Below, one piece after another: positions 1-7,569 of a DNA stretch of 43,866 bases. Source of the DNA: a virus. The DNA lies in the IMG/VR virus record IMGVR_UViG_3300005529_000062, positions 1-43,866 of that record; one strand, 5' to 3'. Positions within the stretch are counted from its first letter, which is position 1. Each line of letters starts with the position of its first letter. Position numbers and translations under genes: made by a program. Below the pieces are notes generated by a model. That model worked only from the letters and a program-made list of their open reading frames with translations, made no database searches and was not told the origin of the DNA.

Positions 1-489
1 TCTGACGATCTCACAGGGGCAGGCGCTTTGGGTTCATTTGGTTCAGGCGGGGCGATGCTGACCGGCGATGAAGCCGCACTCTATGCCTCGGTTCATGCTG
101 GCGAACTGGTGACGGGAATCAATACTACTACCCAACGCATGATCGCCGACATCATCCAGCAAGGCATCGACGATTCGCTCGGCGTAGACGGCACGGCCAG
201 GTTATTACGGCAACTGTTCCAAGACATGAGCACCTATCGCTCGCACCTGATCGCGACAACGGAAATGAACGACGCCTTCTCGGAAGCCGCCTTGAGAAAA
301 CTCGACCGCATGGGTGTCCAGTACAAGCAATGGATCACTGGAACCCAGTGCTGCGACGAGTGCTCGGAAAACGAAGATGCCAGCCCGATTCCAACCGATG
401 AAGATTTCCCGAGCGGAGACGCGAGACCACCGGCGCATCCCAACTGCCGCTGCGCCGTGACCGGCGCAAGAGCGCCGACGGTTCAATAA
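1..489 (+). CDS. Phage head morphogenesis protein (SPP1 gp7 / Mu gpF-like), C-terminal part
   Basis: The frame is open from the first base, so this is the 3' part of a gene that begins left of the window. The visible 162 residues include a region rich in helix followed by a Cys/His cluster: TQCCDECSENED, then HPNCRC near the end. This W-x-T-x-x-x-x-x-C-x-x-C ... HPNCRC pattern is characteristic of the minor head protein family (SPP1 gp7, Mu F), which sits inside or at the portal vertex and is needed for head assembly or DNA ejection. The family normally follows the portal gene and precedes protease, scaffold and capsid genes, as here. The family call is firm; the N-terminus and total length cannot be seen. 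Confidence 0.85.
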   Translation, partial: SDDLTGAGALGSFGSGGAMLTGDEAALYASVHAGELVTGINTTTQRMIADIIQQGIDDSLGVDGTARLLRQLFQDMSTYRSHLIATTEMNDAFSEAALRKLDRMGVQYKQWITGTQCCDECSENEDASPIPTDEDFPSGDARPPAHPNCRCAVTGARAPTVQ

Positions 490-798
490 ATGCCAGAGCA
501 AACCCAGTTGCAGGAAGCTTCGACGAAAGTCGAAGCTTCGGCCATTGAAATCGTCGAAGTTGTGTCCTCGACCATTACCCGCATCGGTTACGACTCCGAG
601 CGCCAACTGCTTTACGTGAAGTTCCAGAGCGGCGATTGGTATGCCTTCAAAGACGTGCTGCCAACAACCCATCAGGAGTTCATCGAGTCGGAATCAAAGG
701 GCAAGCACTTTCACGCGAAGATCAAGTCCAGTTTCCTATTCGCGAAAGTGTTAGCAGACGAGAACGGCGTACCCATCGCACCCGAGATCGACGAATAA
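490..798 (+). CDS. KTSC-domain protein
   Basis: 102 residues, starting one base after the previous stop codon. Residues about 25-88 carry the KTSC pattern: S-x-x-I-x-x-IGYD (residues 32-35), alternating hydrophobics with a Gly-x-x-Tyr turn (GDWY, 48-51), and the E-S-K-GKHF segment (71-74). KTSC is a short domain named from the C-terminus of some lysyl-tRNA synthetases. It is common as a free-standing small protein in phages and its biochemical role is not settled. Residues 1-24 are a variable Glu/Ala-rich tail. It lies among head genes but is not itself known to be a virion protein. Confidence 0.75.
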   Translation: MPEQTQLQEASTKVEASAIEIVEVVSSTITRIGYDSERQLLYVKFQSGDWYAFKDVLPTTHQEFIESESKGKHFHAKIKSSFLFAKVLADENGVPIAPEIDE

Positions 799-990
799 AT
801 GGAAGCCATCGGCATCAAACTCGCGTCCGCCGTGCTCTGCGAAGATTGCGAGACCATCACCCAGGGAAGGAACAACTGCTGCGAATTGTGCTCGAGTATC
901 GCGCTTTTGCCGCTGGCGCGGATTCTCAACCGGCAAGTGATCCCGGCGAACGAACCGCAGCAAGTCCTCGGCAGAATGGGCGCGGCATGA
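799..990 (+). CDS. Small Cys-pair protein, unknown function
   Basis: 63 residues, starting immediately after the preceding stop. C14-x-x-C17 and C27/C28-x-x-C31 could bind one zinc ion as a small zinc ribbon. The rest is hydrophobic followed by a polar tail. No family is recognised. It is one of at least five very small proteins with paired cysteines in the window. The tight spacing to the KTSC gene supports it being translated. Confidence 0.55.
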   Translation: MEAIGIKLASAVLCEDCETITQGRNNCCELCSSIALLPLARILNRQVIPANEPQQVLGRMGAA

Positions 991-1072
991 GCTATGCCAG
1001 CGGAGACTGAAAACGACAGGGTTCGGGATTGGTTCGATCTGCCTATCTAAGGACTAAGCGCATTTAAGAAGC

Positions 1073-1291
1073 ATGATTTGCCCATTGGCACTTACCGAAA
1101 AGGAAGCCATCCTCCGCGCACTGATGGAGATCGGGCATCCACTCGGCGCGGCGCGTGAACTCGGGATCGGAAAGACGACGATCTACCGCAAGCTTAAAGA
1201 GTACGGACTACCGCTGAAGGCAACCGTGAGCGAAATTGCGATTGCTCTGGCAGATACGCAAAGGGAGCAAACTTTATGCAAATCACTTTGA
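1073..1291 (+). CDS. Fis-type helix-turn-helix protein
   Basis: 72 residues. Residues about 9-45 match the Fis/NtrC C-terminal DNA-binding fold (HTH_8): E-K-E-A-I-L-R-A-L, then G-x-x-x-x-A-A-R-E-L-G-I and the recognition helix KTTIYRKLKEYGL. Proteins this short that consist of the HTH alone are probably nucleoid- or promoter-binding factors, but the target is unknown. It overlaps the next gene by 16 bases, so the two are probably co-translated. A DNA-binding regulator between small head genes and the prohead protease gene is unusual and could set late gene expression; this is inference. Confidence 0.7.
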   Translation: MICPLALTEKEAILRALMEIGHPLGAARELGIGKTTIYRKLKEYGLPLKATVSEIAIALADTQREQTLCKSL

Positions 1292-3213
1292 TCGAACGGA
1301 AGTTTACCGCTGACGAGCGCAAAGCGGCAGCGAAATCCGGCGCAGCCATGCCCGACGGAAGTTTCCCCATCGAGAACAAGAGCGATCTCGAGAACGCCAT
1401 CCGCGCTGTCGGTCGAGCCTCGAACCCTGCTGTCGCCAAGGCTCACATTAAAAAGCGCGCGAAGGCGCTGGGTGCGACCGCTTCGCTGCCCGATGACTGG
1501 AAGAACGAAAGCCTGCAAGCCAAATTCGGCAGCCTGATGTATGAAGCCGATGGCACCACGCCCAAAAGCGAGAGCTTCGATGCCATCCGTTGCCGCGTAC
1601 AGGATGCCATCAATCAGGCAATCGCCGCAGGCGAAGACATGGATTGCGACGGAGACGATGATTCCGGTTGCTACGCCTGGATCATGGATCTGTTTCCCTC
1701 GAGCGTGGTCTACTCGATGGATGGCTGCCTCTTCCAATGCGATTATCAGGATGATGGGGAGCTGGTGACGCTAGGAAAACCGGTCGAAGTTGAGCAGAGC
1801 TACACCACGGTAGCGGATGACTCGGAGGATTCCACCGACGAAGCCTACTCCAGTTACGGATCGCTCACCGCCTCAGCCGAAACTCCAGAAGAAGGCAAGA
1901 CCCATCAGGCGCTCACCGATCGCGGCTACAAAACCACCGACCTTAAATCAGACGGCTCTTCGGTGTGGACGAAAGGCGACTCGACCGTCCACGTCCGCAA
2001 AGACGGTTCCTGGATTCACGGCGAGCACATGGGTGACTCAGCCGATTCTCTGACTACACACATGGACGGACTCCATCAGGAATCCTTGCGTGAGTCGGGC
2101 AATCTCACCGACCGGCGACGCGGAATCTGCGCCGAAGTGCAGATGATGCAGGAAGCCGCCTACGACGCGCCGAAAGGTCTACTGACGCTCACCGTCATCA
2201 AACCAGGCTTCTCCAAAAACACCACGCGGCTGAAAAACGGCAAAGAGGCTCGCCGCTACTATCCCGCCGAAACCCTGAAGCGCGATTACAAAGTCTTCGA
2301 AGGCGCGAAAATGTTCGTCAACCATCAGACCGAGAAAGAGTCCCGCGAACGTCCCGAAGGCGATCTGCGCGACTGGGGTGCAAGTCTGAAGCGGGTGTGG
2401 GCGGAATCAAACGGCACCATCAAGGGCGAAGCCGCCGTCATCGATCCGCCGCTAAAGGCCAAGCTCGAAGAGTTGCAGAAGCAGGGACTCTTGAGCGACA
2501 TGGGCGTCTCGGTGCGCATTTCCGCCGAAGTCAGCGAAGGGCAAATCGAGAACCAGTCGGCAGTGATTATCGAATCGCTCCTGCACGGACGCTCGGTGGA
2601 TTTTGTTACCACTGGCGCTGCCGGCGGACAGCTCGAAATGATGGAAGGTGACCAAGGTTCTGAAAACGACATTGATCTGGTCAGCGAGGCAGAACTTCGC
2701 CAGCGTCGGCCCGATCTGGTTGAACTGATCGAATCAAACAAAGGAGATTCCAATCGTATGAAGACGCTGGAACTGCAGTTGAAGGAAGCAAACGAAGCCA
2801 AAATTGCGGCGGAAGCGAGGGCCAAGAAGCTTCAGGAGAGCGTAGACACGCTTTCCGAGCAAGTCAAAACCTTAACCGCCAAGATCGACGAGAGCGAACT
2901 GGCAGCGAAAAAAGCTACCGCTCAAGCCGAACTGACCAAGATGCTGTCGGAGTCGAAGTTGCCGGAACTCGCAAAGAAACGCATCATCCCGCAATTCGCC
3001 GAAGCCACCTCGACGCAAGGCATGAAAGAAGCCATTGCTGCGGAAGAGGGCTACATCAAGTCTTTGGGCGGGTCCTCGCGAGTCACCAACATGGGTGAAG
3101 GTCACAACCGGGCACAGTTGACCGAAACCGAGCGTCACCAGAAGCGCGTCGAGCTCTTCAAGCGCAACGGCATGAACGACAAAGAAGCAGAAATCGCCGC
3201 CCGCGGCCGCTAG
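1276..3213 (+). CDS. Prohead protease fused to scaffold domain
   Basis: 645 residues in several parts. Residues 8-78 match the DUF6582-type domain (FTADERKAAAKSGAAMPDGS, then repeated basic Ala-rich helices). Residues 100-172 form an acidic segment with a W-x-x-D-x-F-P pattern seen in phage protease N-termini. Residues 300-455 look like the prohead protease domain, with H350 (MFVNH), S412 (MGVSVRIS) and the SVDFVTTGAAGG segment (440-451) as candidate active-site elements. Residues 495-600 are a coiled coil typical of scaffolds. It would cleave capsid and scaffold during maturation. The protease assignment rests on motifs and on position just before the decoration and capsid genes. Confidence 0.75.
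   Translation: MQITLIERKFTADERKAAAKSGAAMPDGSFPIENKSDLENAIRAVGRASNPAVAKAHIKKRAKALGATASLPDDWKNESLQAKFGSLMYEADGTTPKSESFDAIRCRVQDAINQAIAAGEDMDCDGDDDSGCYAWIMDLFPSSVVYSMDGCLFQCDYQDDGELVTLGKPVEVEQSYTTVADDSEDSTDEAYSSYGSLTASAETPEEGKTHQALTDRGYKTTDLKSDGSSVWTKGDSTVHVRKDGSWIHGEHMGDSADSLTTHMDGLHQESLRESGNLTDRRRGICAEVQMMQEAAYDAPKGLLTLTVIKPGFSKNTTRLKNGKEARRYYPAETLKRDYKVFEGAKMFVNHQTEKESRERPEGDLRDWGASLKRVWAESNGTIKGEAAVIDPPLKAKLEELQKQGLLSDMGVSVRISAEVSEGQIENQSAVIIESLLHGRSVDFVTTGAAGGQLEMMEGDQGSENDIDLVSEAELRQRRPDLVELIESNKGDSNRMKTLELQLKEANEAKIAAEARAKKLQESVDTLSEQVKTLTAKIDESELAAKKATAQAELTKMLSESKLPELAKKRIIPQFAEATSTQGMKEAIAAEEGYIKSLGGSSRVTNMGEGHNRAQLTETERHQKRVELFKRNGMNDKEAEIAARGR
2740..2760 (+). promoter_or_regulatory. 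Internal ribosome binding site for nested scaffold
   Basis: AAAGGAG at 2740-2746 lies 11 bases before an in-frame ATG at 2758-2760, inside the protease-scaffold gene. It is among the stronger Shine-Dalgarno matches in the head module and falls exactly at the junction between the protease domain and the coiled coil. Confidence 0.55.
2758..3213 (+). CDS. Nested capsid scaffold protein (internal start)
   Basis: Translation from the internal ATG would give the last 151 residues of the protease-scaffold gene as a separate protein. It begins with a long heptad-like coiled coil (MKTLELQLKEANEAK onward) and ends with a basic tail, as scaffolds commonly do. The arrangement is the same as lambda C/Nu3, where an internal start produces the free scaffold in excess over the protease fusion. 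What is seen is the Shine-Dalgarno, the ATG in frame and the domain boundary; production of the short form is inferred. Confidence 0.5.
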   Translation: MKTLELQLKEANEAKIAAEARAKKLQESVDTLSEQVKTLTAKIDESELAAKKATAQAELTKMLSESKLPELAKKRIIPQFAEATSTQGMKEAIAAEEGYIKSLGGSSRVTNMGEGHNRAQLTETERHQKRVELFKRNGMNDKEAEIAARGR

Positions 3214-3323
3214 CCTCACCGTTCCGAATTTGCTTCAACCAACAATTCACAAATCCAATTTCCTGCCGCGTCCTTAGTTTTTTCTCAACCAAGACGGGCG
3301 GATGAGAGTAGGAGACTCTTTCC

Positions 3324-3767
3324 ATGAAAAATTGTGTACAGACGTATGACAACCTGGTGCAGTTGCTGGCGTCGGACTTAGTATTTCCGGCACATTCGAG
3401 CGGCGACACCTTCACCAACATCGCAGGCCCCCAGCAGGGCATTGCTACCCCGATCAACCTGGTCGAAGGCGGCGATCCCGTCGTCTGCGGCCGTATCGTC
3501 GGCGTCGCTGACCGAGACGCCTTGAAATCGACGGACCTGATCACGGTTTACGTGCGCGGCATCTTCAACCTGTCGGTGAGTTCGGTTCACAACGGCATCT
3601 CGAAGGGCGAAACCATCTACATCGACCCGGTGACTGCCGCGCTGTCCGACGATTTCAACGATGTGCCTTTCGGCCACGCTTTGCAAGCGGTTGGCGCGGG
3701 AACAACCGCCACCATTCAGGTGCGGCTGCTTGGCGCAACGCCTGGCGCAATCGGAGCCGACAGCTAG
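3324..3767 (+). CDS. Capsid decoration protein, DUF2190-like
   Basis: 147 residues. An N-terminal extension leads into a small beta-rich domain with the DUF2190 pattern: a GRIVGVADRDA segment, the ITVYVRGIFNLSV strand, K-G-E-T-I-Y-I-D and a C-terminal FGHALQAVGAG...IQVRLLG strand pair. This family forms trimeric cement proteins or head fibres on the capsid surface. It is placed directly between protease-scaffold and major capsid genes, the usual site. AGGAG lies shortly before the ATG, and a strong terminator follows it, so it may be expressed at a level different from the capsid gene downstream. Confidence 0.75.
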   Translation: MKNCVQTYDNLVQLLASDLVFPAHSSGDTFTNIAGPQQGIATPINLVEGGDPVVCGRIVGVADRDALKSTDLITVYVRGIFNLSVSSVHNGISKGETIYIDPVTAALSDDFNDVPFGHALQAVGAGTTATIQVRLLGATPGAIGADS

Positions 3768-3791
3768 AACTGAGTAAGAACTGATTCCACG

Positions 3792-3823
3792 AAGGCAGCG
3801 TTTAAAGCGCTGCCTTTTGTCTT
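3792..3823 (+). terminator. Rho-independent terminator after decoration gene
   Basis: A perfect 9-bp stem (AAGGCAGCG, 3792-3800, with CGCTGCCTT, 3808-3816) has a 7-base loop and is followed by TTGTCTT. It lies between the decoration and capsid genes and probably limits or attenuates read-through. Confidence 0.8.
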
Positions 3824-3884
3824 GCCCAAAGATTTCTCGATTTTCATTTCAACCGGCCACGGCCGGCATAGGAGACGACACAAC

Positions 3885-5066
3885 ATGAAGGACATACTCG
3901 AAGCATTACGGGGCGACTTTGACATCGGCGAATCGATGTCCGCCCAGGCCGGCCGGGTCGCAGCATTTGAAGAGCGTTACGATGCCGTGCTCGAACTGCT
4001 CACCAACAAATCCATGCCCCGCTACGAGCGGTCGTACCGCATGCAGCGGGCTTTCCAGGAAGCCGAGAACCCCTCGGATTTCCCGATCCTGATGGGCACG
4101 GTCATTGACCGCCAGCTCCTGGCGAAATATCAGGCGGCAAGTCCCGACTGGCGCACGTACGTGAAAGTCGGCACCCAGCGCGACTTCCGTCCGCAGAACC
4201 TGATCGGCATCTACTCCCTGCAAGGCCAACTCCAGCCCGTGGCCTTACGCGGACCGTACATGGCCGACGAAGTGCTCGGCGAAGGCAAGGTCCAGATTCA
4301 AATCCAGAAGTACGGCGCCATCTTCCCGTTCGGTTGGGAAACGATGGTCAACGACGATCTCGGAGCATTCTCCGACATCGCCGAGCGTCTGGCGCTGCGC
4401 GCCCTGCGCACCGAGTATTTCCAGGCGACCTCGCTGTTTGTGAGCGCCACCGGACCGCATCCGTCGCTCTTCGGCGCACCCATCGTCCACCCCATCGACG
4501 GCAAGAACGTGACCAACGCCTTCACTGGGGCAAACGCCACCTTCAACATCACCAATCTCGGGCAGGCCGCGGCCATCATGCGCCGCTTTGTGGACGCCGA
4601 TGGTGAGCCGGTCATCTTCGACGGTTTCGATCTGGTGGTTCCGCCAGCGCTCGAAATCCCGATGCTCCAAGCCTTGAACCCCGCCAACATCATCCAGTCG
4701 GGCGGCGACGCCACTGCCGGAGCGAAGGCGATCATCCGCTCGTCTTCAAACACGGTGCCGCAACTGAACATCACCGGTCACGTCAATCCCTACTTGCCGA
4801 TCATCGACAAGTCCGGAAATGCCGACAAGACCTGGTACCTGTTCGGACGCATGGGCATGCAGTATGCGGTGCGCATGAACTTCCTGGCTGGCCATGAGTC
4901 GCCAGAAGTTGTGATGAAGAGCCCCAACAAAGTCACGCTCGGCGGCGGATTGTCGAACCCGACCGACGGCGACTTCGAGTCCGACGCGATGCAGTGGAGG
5001 GTGCGGCACATTCTGGGTGGAACCCAGGTGGATCCGCGCTACGCCACTTCCTACGTTGGCGCATAG
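3885..5066 (+). CDS. Major capsid protein
   Basis: 393 residues from the ATG at 3885, which follows an AGGAG Shine-Dalgarno (3870-3874). A longer reading from an upstream TTG would begin inside the terminator and is rejected. The protein has the layout of HK97-fold major capsid proteins of the Mu-gpT-like or related group: N-terminal helical arm, then a central domain with paired aromatic and Gly positions (YGAIFPFGWETMVNDDLGAF), and a C-terminal segment ending QWRVRHILGGTQVDPRYATS. It contains no cysteine, in contrast to the secreted cassette that follows. Its size, position after scaffold and decoration genes, and length fit the main shell protein. Confidence 0.85.
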   Translation: MKDILEALRGDFDIGESMSAQAGRVAAFEERYDAVLELLTNKSMPRYERSYRMQRAFQEAENPSDFPILMGTVIDRQLLAKYQAASPDWRTYVKVGTQRDFRPQNLIGIYSLQGQLQPVALRGPYMADEVLGEGKVQIQIQKYGAIFPFGWETMVNDDLGAFSDIAERLALRALRTEYFQATSLFVSATGPHPSLFGAPIVHPIDGKNVTNAFTGANATFNITNLGQAAAIMRRFVDADGEPVIFDGFDLVVPPALEIPMLQALNPANIIQSGGDATAGAKAIIRSSSNTVPQLNITGHVNPYLPIIDKSGNADKTWYLFGRMGMQYAVRMNFLAGHESPEVVMKSPNKVTLGGGLSNPTDGDFESDAMQWRVRHILGGTQVDPRYATSYVGA

Positions 5067-5076
5067 CTGTAAGTTT

Positions 5077-5152
5077 CGCCGGACCTGCTTAACCGAGCCC
5101 CTTCGTCCGGCGGGTAGATGGACCCGGAAACGGATCGCTCCGCCCGGGTCCA
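5077..5152 (+). promoter_or_regulatory. Two consecutive strong hairpins after the capsid gene
   Basis: The first stem is CGCCGGAC (5077-5084) with GTCCGGCG (5105-5112). The second is TGGACCCGG (5119-5127) with CCGGGTCCA (5144-5152), and it encloses a further CGGA/TCCG hairpin. Neither is followed by a clear T-run. They may act as RNA processing or stability elements, or as a weak terminator, separating capsid mRNA from the secreted cassette. Confidence 0.5.
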
Positions 5153-5198
5153 CTGCTTTCCGCGTGGAAATGTGAAAAACAGGGAGGAACCTACGAAA

Positions 5199-5939
5199 GT
5201 GAAGACTCTGAAAATTGCAGCAGTCATTCTCGCGCTCTCGCTCGGCGCTTTCGCCCAGCAAGCCATCGACCTTGAAACCGTCGGCACCTATCCTGGTACC
5301 GCCATCTCTACCGGGAACGGCACTGCAGGTGCGGGTGTCCAGCGCGTGACTATCGCGTCCGACAACACGGCATTCCAAATCAAAGCTCTTGGTAACGCTG
5401 GGGCAATCATCGACTTCGCTGGCCAGAACGCGAGTTCGCCAGCGAACGCGTGGTTGATCGGCGGCCAGTTCAACACCTCACCCACCACCATCACCAGTGG
5501 CAACGCTTCTCCGCTGCAACTCGATTCAAGCGGCAAATTGCTGGTCGATTGCGCCACTGGTTGCAGCGGCTCATCTGGAGTGTCGCTGGTTCCGCAGACA
5601 ACCGGAGGATTGACCCTTTTGCACATTGTTTCGGCGGCATCAACCAATGCCACTAGCACGAAAGCGTCCGCCGGGCAGGTCTACCACGTTTGCCTGAATA
5701 ACAATACGAGCTATCCAGTTTTTCTGAAGCTCTATAACAAAGCCACGGCACCAACGGTCGGAACCGACACTCCAGTCCATGTTCTCAAAGCTGACTCGGG
5801 CATTTCTTCCTGTGAGGCTACTGAAGAAGGGTACGCGTTTGGGACAGGTATCGCGCTGGCCCTGACCAAGGGAATCGCGGATACCGACAATACGGCAGTT
5901 GCACTGAATGATGCGACTGTTGAAGTGGCCTACAAATGA
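5199..5939 (+). CDS. Secreted protein with phage decoration-like domain
   Basis: 246 residues from the GTG at 5199, chosen because GGGAGG precedes it and because it places a clean signal peptide at the start (KTLKIAAVILALSLGAFA-Q, cleavage about 19/20). A farther upstream ATG at 5118 would bury that signal behind 27 polar residues. Residues 30-60 contain the phage virion motif GVQRVTIASDN. Residues about 140-246 are homologous to residues 3-106 of the protein at 9796-10539: both have H-[IL]-V-x-A, NN-x-x-Y, and GI-x-L-x-x-TKGIAD. The secreted copy has C165 and C205, which are absent from the other copy, as expected if it folds outside the cytoplasm. It heads a run of six coupled signal-peptide genes. 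Confidence 0.7.
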   Translation: MKTLKIAAVILALSLGAFAQQAIDLETVGTYPGTAISTGNGTAGAGVQRVTIASDNTAFQIKALGNAGAIIDFAGQNASSPANAWLIGGQFNTSPTTITSGNASPLQLDSSGKLLVDCATGCSGSSGVSLVPQTTGGLTLLHIVSAASTNATSTKASAGQVYHVCLNNNTSYPVFLKLYNKATAPTVGTDTPVHVLKADSGISSCEATEEGYAFGTGIALALTKGIADTDNTAVALNDATVEVAYK

Positions 5940-6349
5940 AGGCCGCAGTCTCAGTGTTTCTGTGGTTTCTCCCTATCGCCTGCGCTGCGCAGGCTCATCC
6001 TGCGCAGCCAGCAGTCCCTATCGGCCCGCCGCCAATTAGTTCGTCTATGGGAACTTACTACCCGCTGCCAGATGAGGTGCGGTCGAAGATCAGGGAAGTT
6101 CAATTCCAGCAATCCCAGTTGCGATTCGCCAATGAGAGCCTGATTCTCCAGATTGAGCAAAACCTTGATCGCCATCGCGATCTCGAAATGATTGCTGAGA
6201 TCGAGCAGAACCTTGAGCGCGAACGAGATTGCGTGGACGAAATAAAGAAAGCTGCTGGCGGATATGCGCTCGCCAATCACATCGATCTCAGCCTGTTTGA
6301 GCTCGACGCGACGCAGCTAAAACTCATTCCTAAGAAGAAAACGCAATGA
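5936..6349 (+). CDS. Secreted coiled-coil protein
   Basis: 137 residues, starting by an ATGA overlap. A signal peptide (MKAAVSVFLWFLPIACAA-Q) is followed by a Pro-rich segment (HPAQPAVPIGPPP) and then charged, helical sequence with heptad-like spacing (about 45-110), including two related IEQNL-[DE]-R stretches. The rest is a short polar tail ending in Lys residues. No family is recognised. A periplasmic rod or spacer is possible. Its existence is supported by stop/start overlaps with both neighbours. Confidence 0.65.
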   Translation: MKAAVSVFLWFLPIACAAQAHPAQPAVPIGPPPISSSMGTYYPLPDEVRSKIREVQFQQSQLRFANESLILQIEQNLDRHRDLEMIAEIEQNLERERDCVDEIKKAAGGYALANHIDLSLFELDATQLKLIPKKKTQ

Positions 6350-7569
6350 AACTTCTGCGAATTCTCGGCCCGCTCATTCTGCTTGCGATGCCGCTTTGTG
6401 CGCAGCAGATGGTATCGGTCGCCCAGCAAGCGCGCACTACTGGCACAATCACGACTTCTTCGACAAGCATTCCCGTTTCTACAGTCGGGTATTCTGTGGT
6501 AACCGTCACGGTCAACGGGACCTACGCAGGGATCACCGTCAACTTCGAATTCTCGGACGATGGTGGCACGACCTACTATTCCGATACTTGCACCCGCACC
6601 GACAGCAATGTGCAGGAGTCGAGCGAGGCTCTGCCTTCGAATCAAAGCCGAGCTTGGGATTGCGGAGTATTTGCGGCCACGAATTTCCGCGTCCGCTCCT
6701 CGGCTTACACTTCCGGCACAGCCAACATCGGCATCACGCTGAGCGCGGCCTCGATCGAGCCGGCGCAAACCGTCAGCGTCAGTGGAACAGTTCCCGTCAG
6801 TGGCACGGTGGCGGTCTCGAATGTGAACGCCAACGGCCAAGCGACAATGGCAAACTCCGCGCCGGTCGCGATTGCGTCAGATCAAAGCGCCGTTCCAGTC
6901 AAAGGTTCTCTCTCAAGCAACGGAGCGGCCGCTTCCTCAAATCGTGAGGCGGATTTACCTTGTATCGCACGCACCGACTTTCAAGGTGGAACCGCCGCGA
7001 CTGCCGGCCGCGATCTCGCGCCGGACTGCTCAACCGATGGCGCTCTCGCAGTCAATGTGCGACCGGCAATGCGACCGGCCAGCTATCACGCTTCGAAATC
7101 CTTCGCCGGATCGAGCACGACCGATAACGCAGTACTACCGGGGAACGCCTCCAACACAGTCCTGGTCACCGGGATTTATGTCTCCTGCACGCAGACGACG
7201 GCAGGAATGGTAACGCTCAACATCATCAAGCGCTCGACTGCCGACACAGCCGGAACGTCAGCTTCGATGACGGCCGTTCCCGATGATTCGAACTATTCGG
7301 CAGCGGTGAGCGCACCGCTGAGTTACACCGGAACCGGCCCGACAGCCGGAACTTCGGTTGGAAATCTCGATACCTATCAGCTCGGCTGCATGGCAAGCGG
7401 AACGGCTTCGCCGAACGATCTTTACATCATGCCGGGATTGCAGTTCAAACCAATCGTGCTGAGAGGAACGGCGCAACAGGTCGCAGTCAACTTCAACAAT
7501 GCGGCCATCACAGGCGGGACGGTCACGGTGACATTCGCCTGGCAGGAGATCACCACCATCACGCCGTGA
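6346..7569 (+). CDS. Secreted beta-rich protein with virion-type IASDQ motif
   Basis: 407 residues, starting by an ATGA overlap. Residues 1-19 are a signal peptide ending LCA-Q. Residues 40-135 form a beta domain with the SDDGGTTYY turn and FRVRSSAYTSGTA strand typical of metagenomic phage structural proteins. Residues 140-190 contain the low-complexity linker VSGTVPVSGTVAVS and NSAPVAIASDQSAVPVKG, a motif recurrent in phage virion proteins. The C-terminal half (about 235-407) is another beta-rich domain. There are six cysteines after the signal peptide, at similar spacing to disulfide-bonded exported proteins. The function is unknown; virion-type modules on a protein with an export signal are the oddity. 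Confidence 0.65.
   Translation: MKLLRILGPLILLAMPLCAQQMVSVAQQARTTGTITTSSTSIPVSTVGYSVVTVTVNGTYAGITVNFEFSDDGGTTYYSDTCTRTDSNVQESSEALPSNQSRAWDCGVFAATNFRVRSSAYTSGTANIGITLSAASIEPAQTVSVSGTVPVSGTVAVSNVNANGQATMANSAPVAIASDQSAVPVKGSLSSNGAAASSNREADLPCIARTDFQGGTAATAGRDLAPDCSTDGALAVNVRPAMRPASYHASKSFAGSSTTDNAVLPGNASNTVLVTGIYVSCTQTTAGMVTLNIIKRSTADTAGTSASMTAVPDDSNYSAAVSAPLSYTGTGPTAGTSVGNLDTYQLGCMASGTASPNDLYIMPGLQFKPIVLRGTAQQVAVNFNNAAITGGTVTVTFAWQEITTITP

Noticed and set aside
987-1051. 7- and 18-residue ORFs between the Cys-pair gene and the HTH gene
   Set aside because: Very short, no supporting signal.
2325-2825. Long minus-strand ORFs opposite structural genes
   Set aside because: They mirror codon bias of the real + strand genes, have no ribosome binding sites, and match no family.
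3822-3884. TTG start for the major capsid protein
   Set aside because: The codon lies in the terminator T-run; the ATG at 3885 has a clear Shine-Dalgarno.
5118-5198. Longer start for the first secreted protein at ATG 5118
   Set aside because: It would run through the second hairpin, lacks a ribosome binding site, and would hide the signal peptide behind polar residues.
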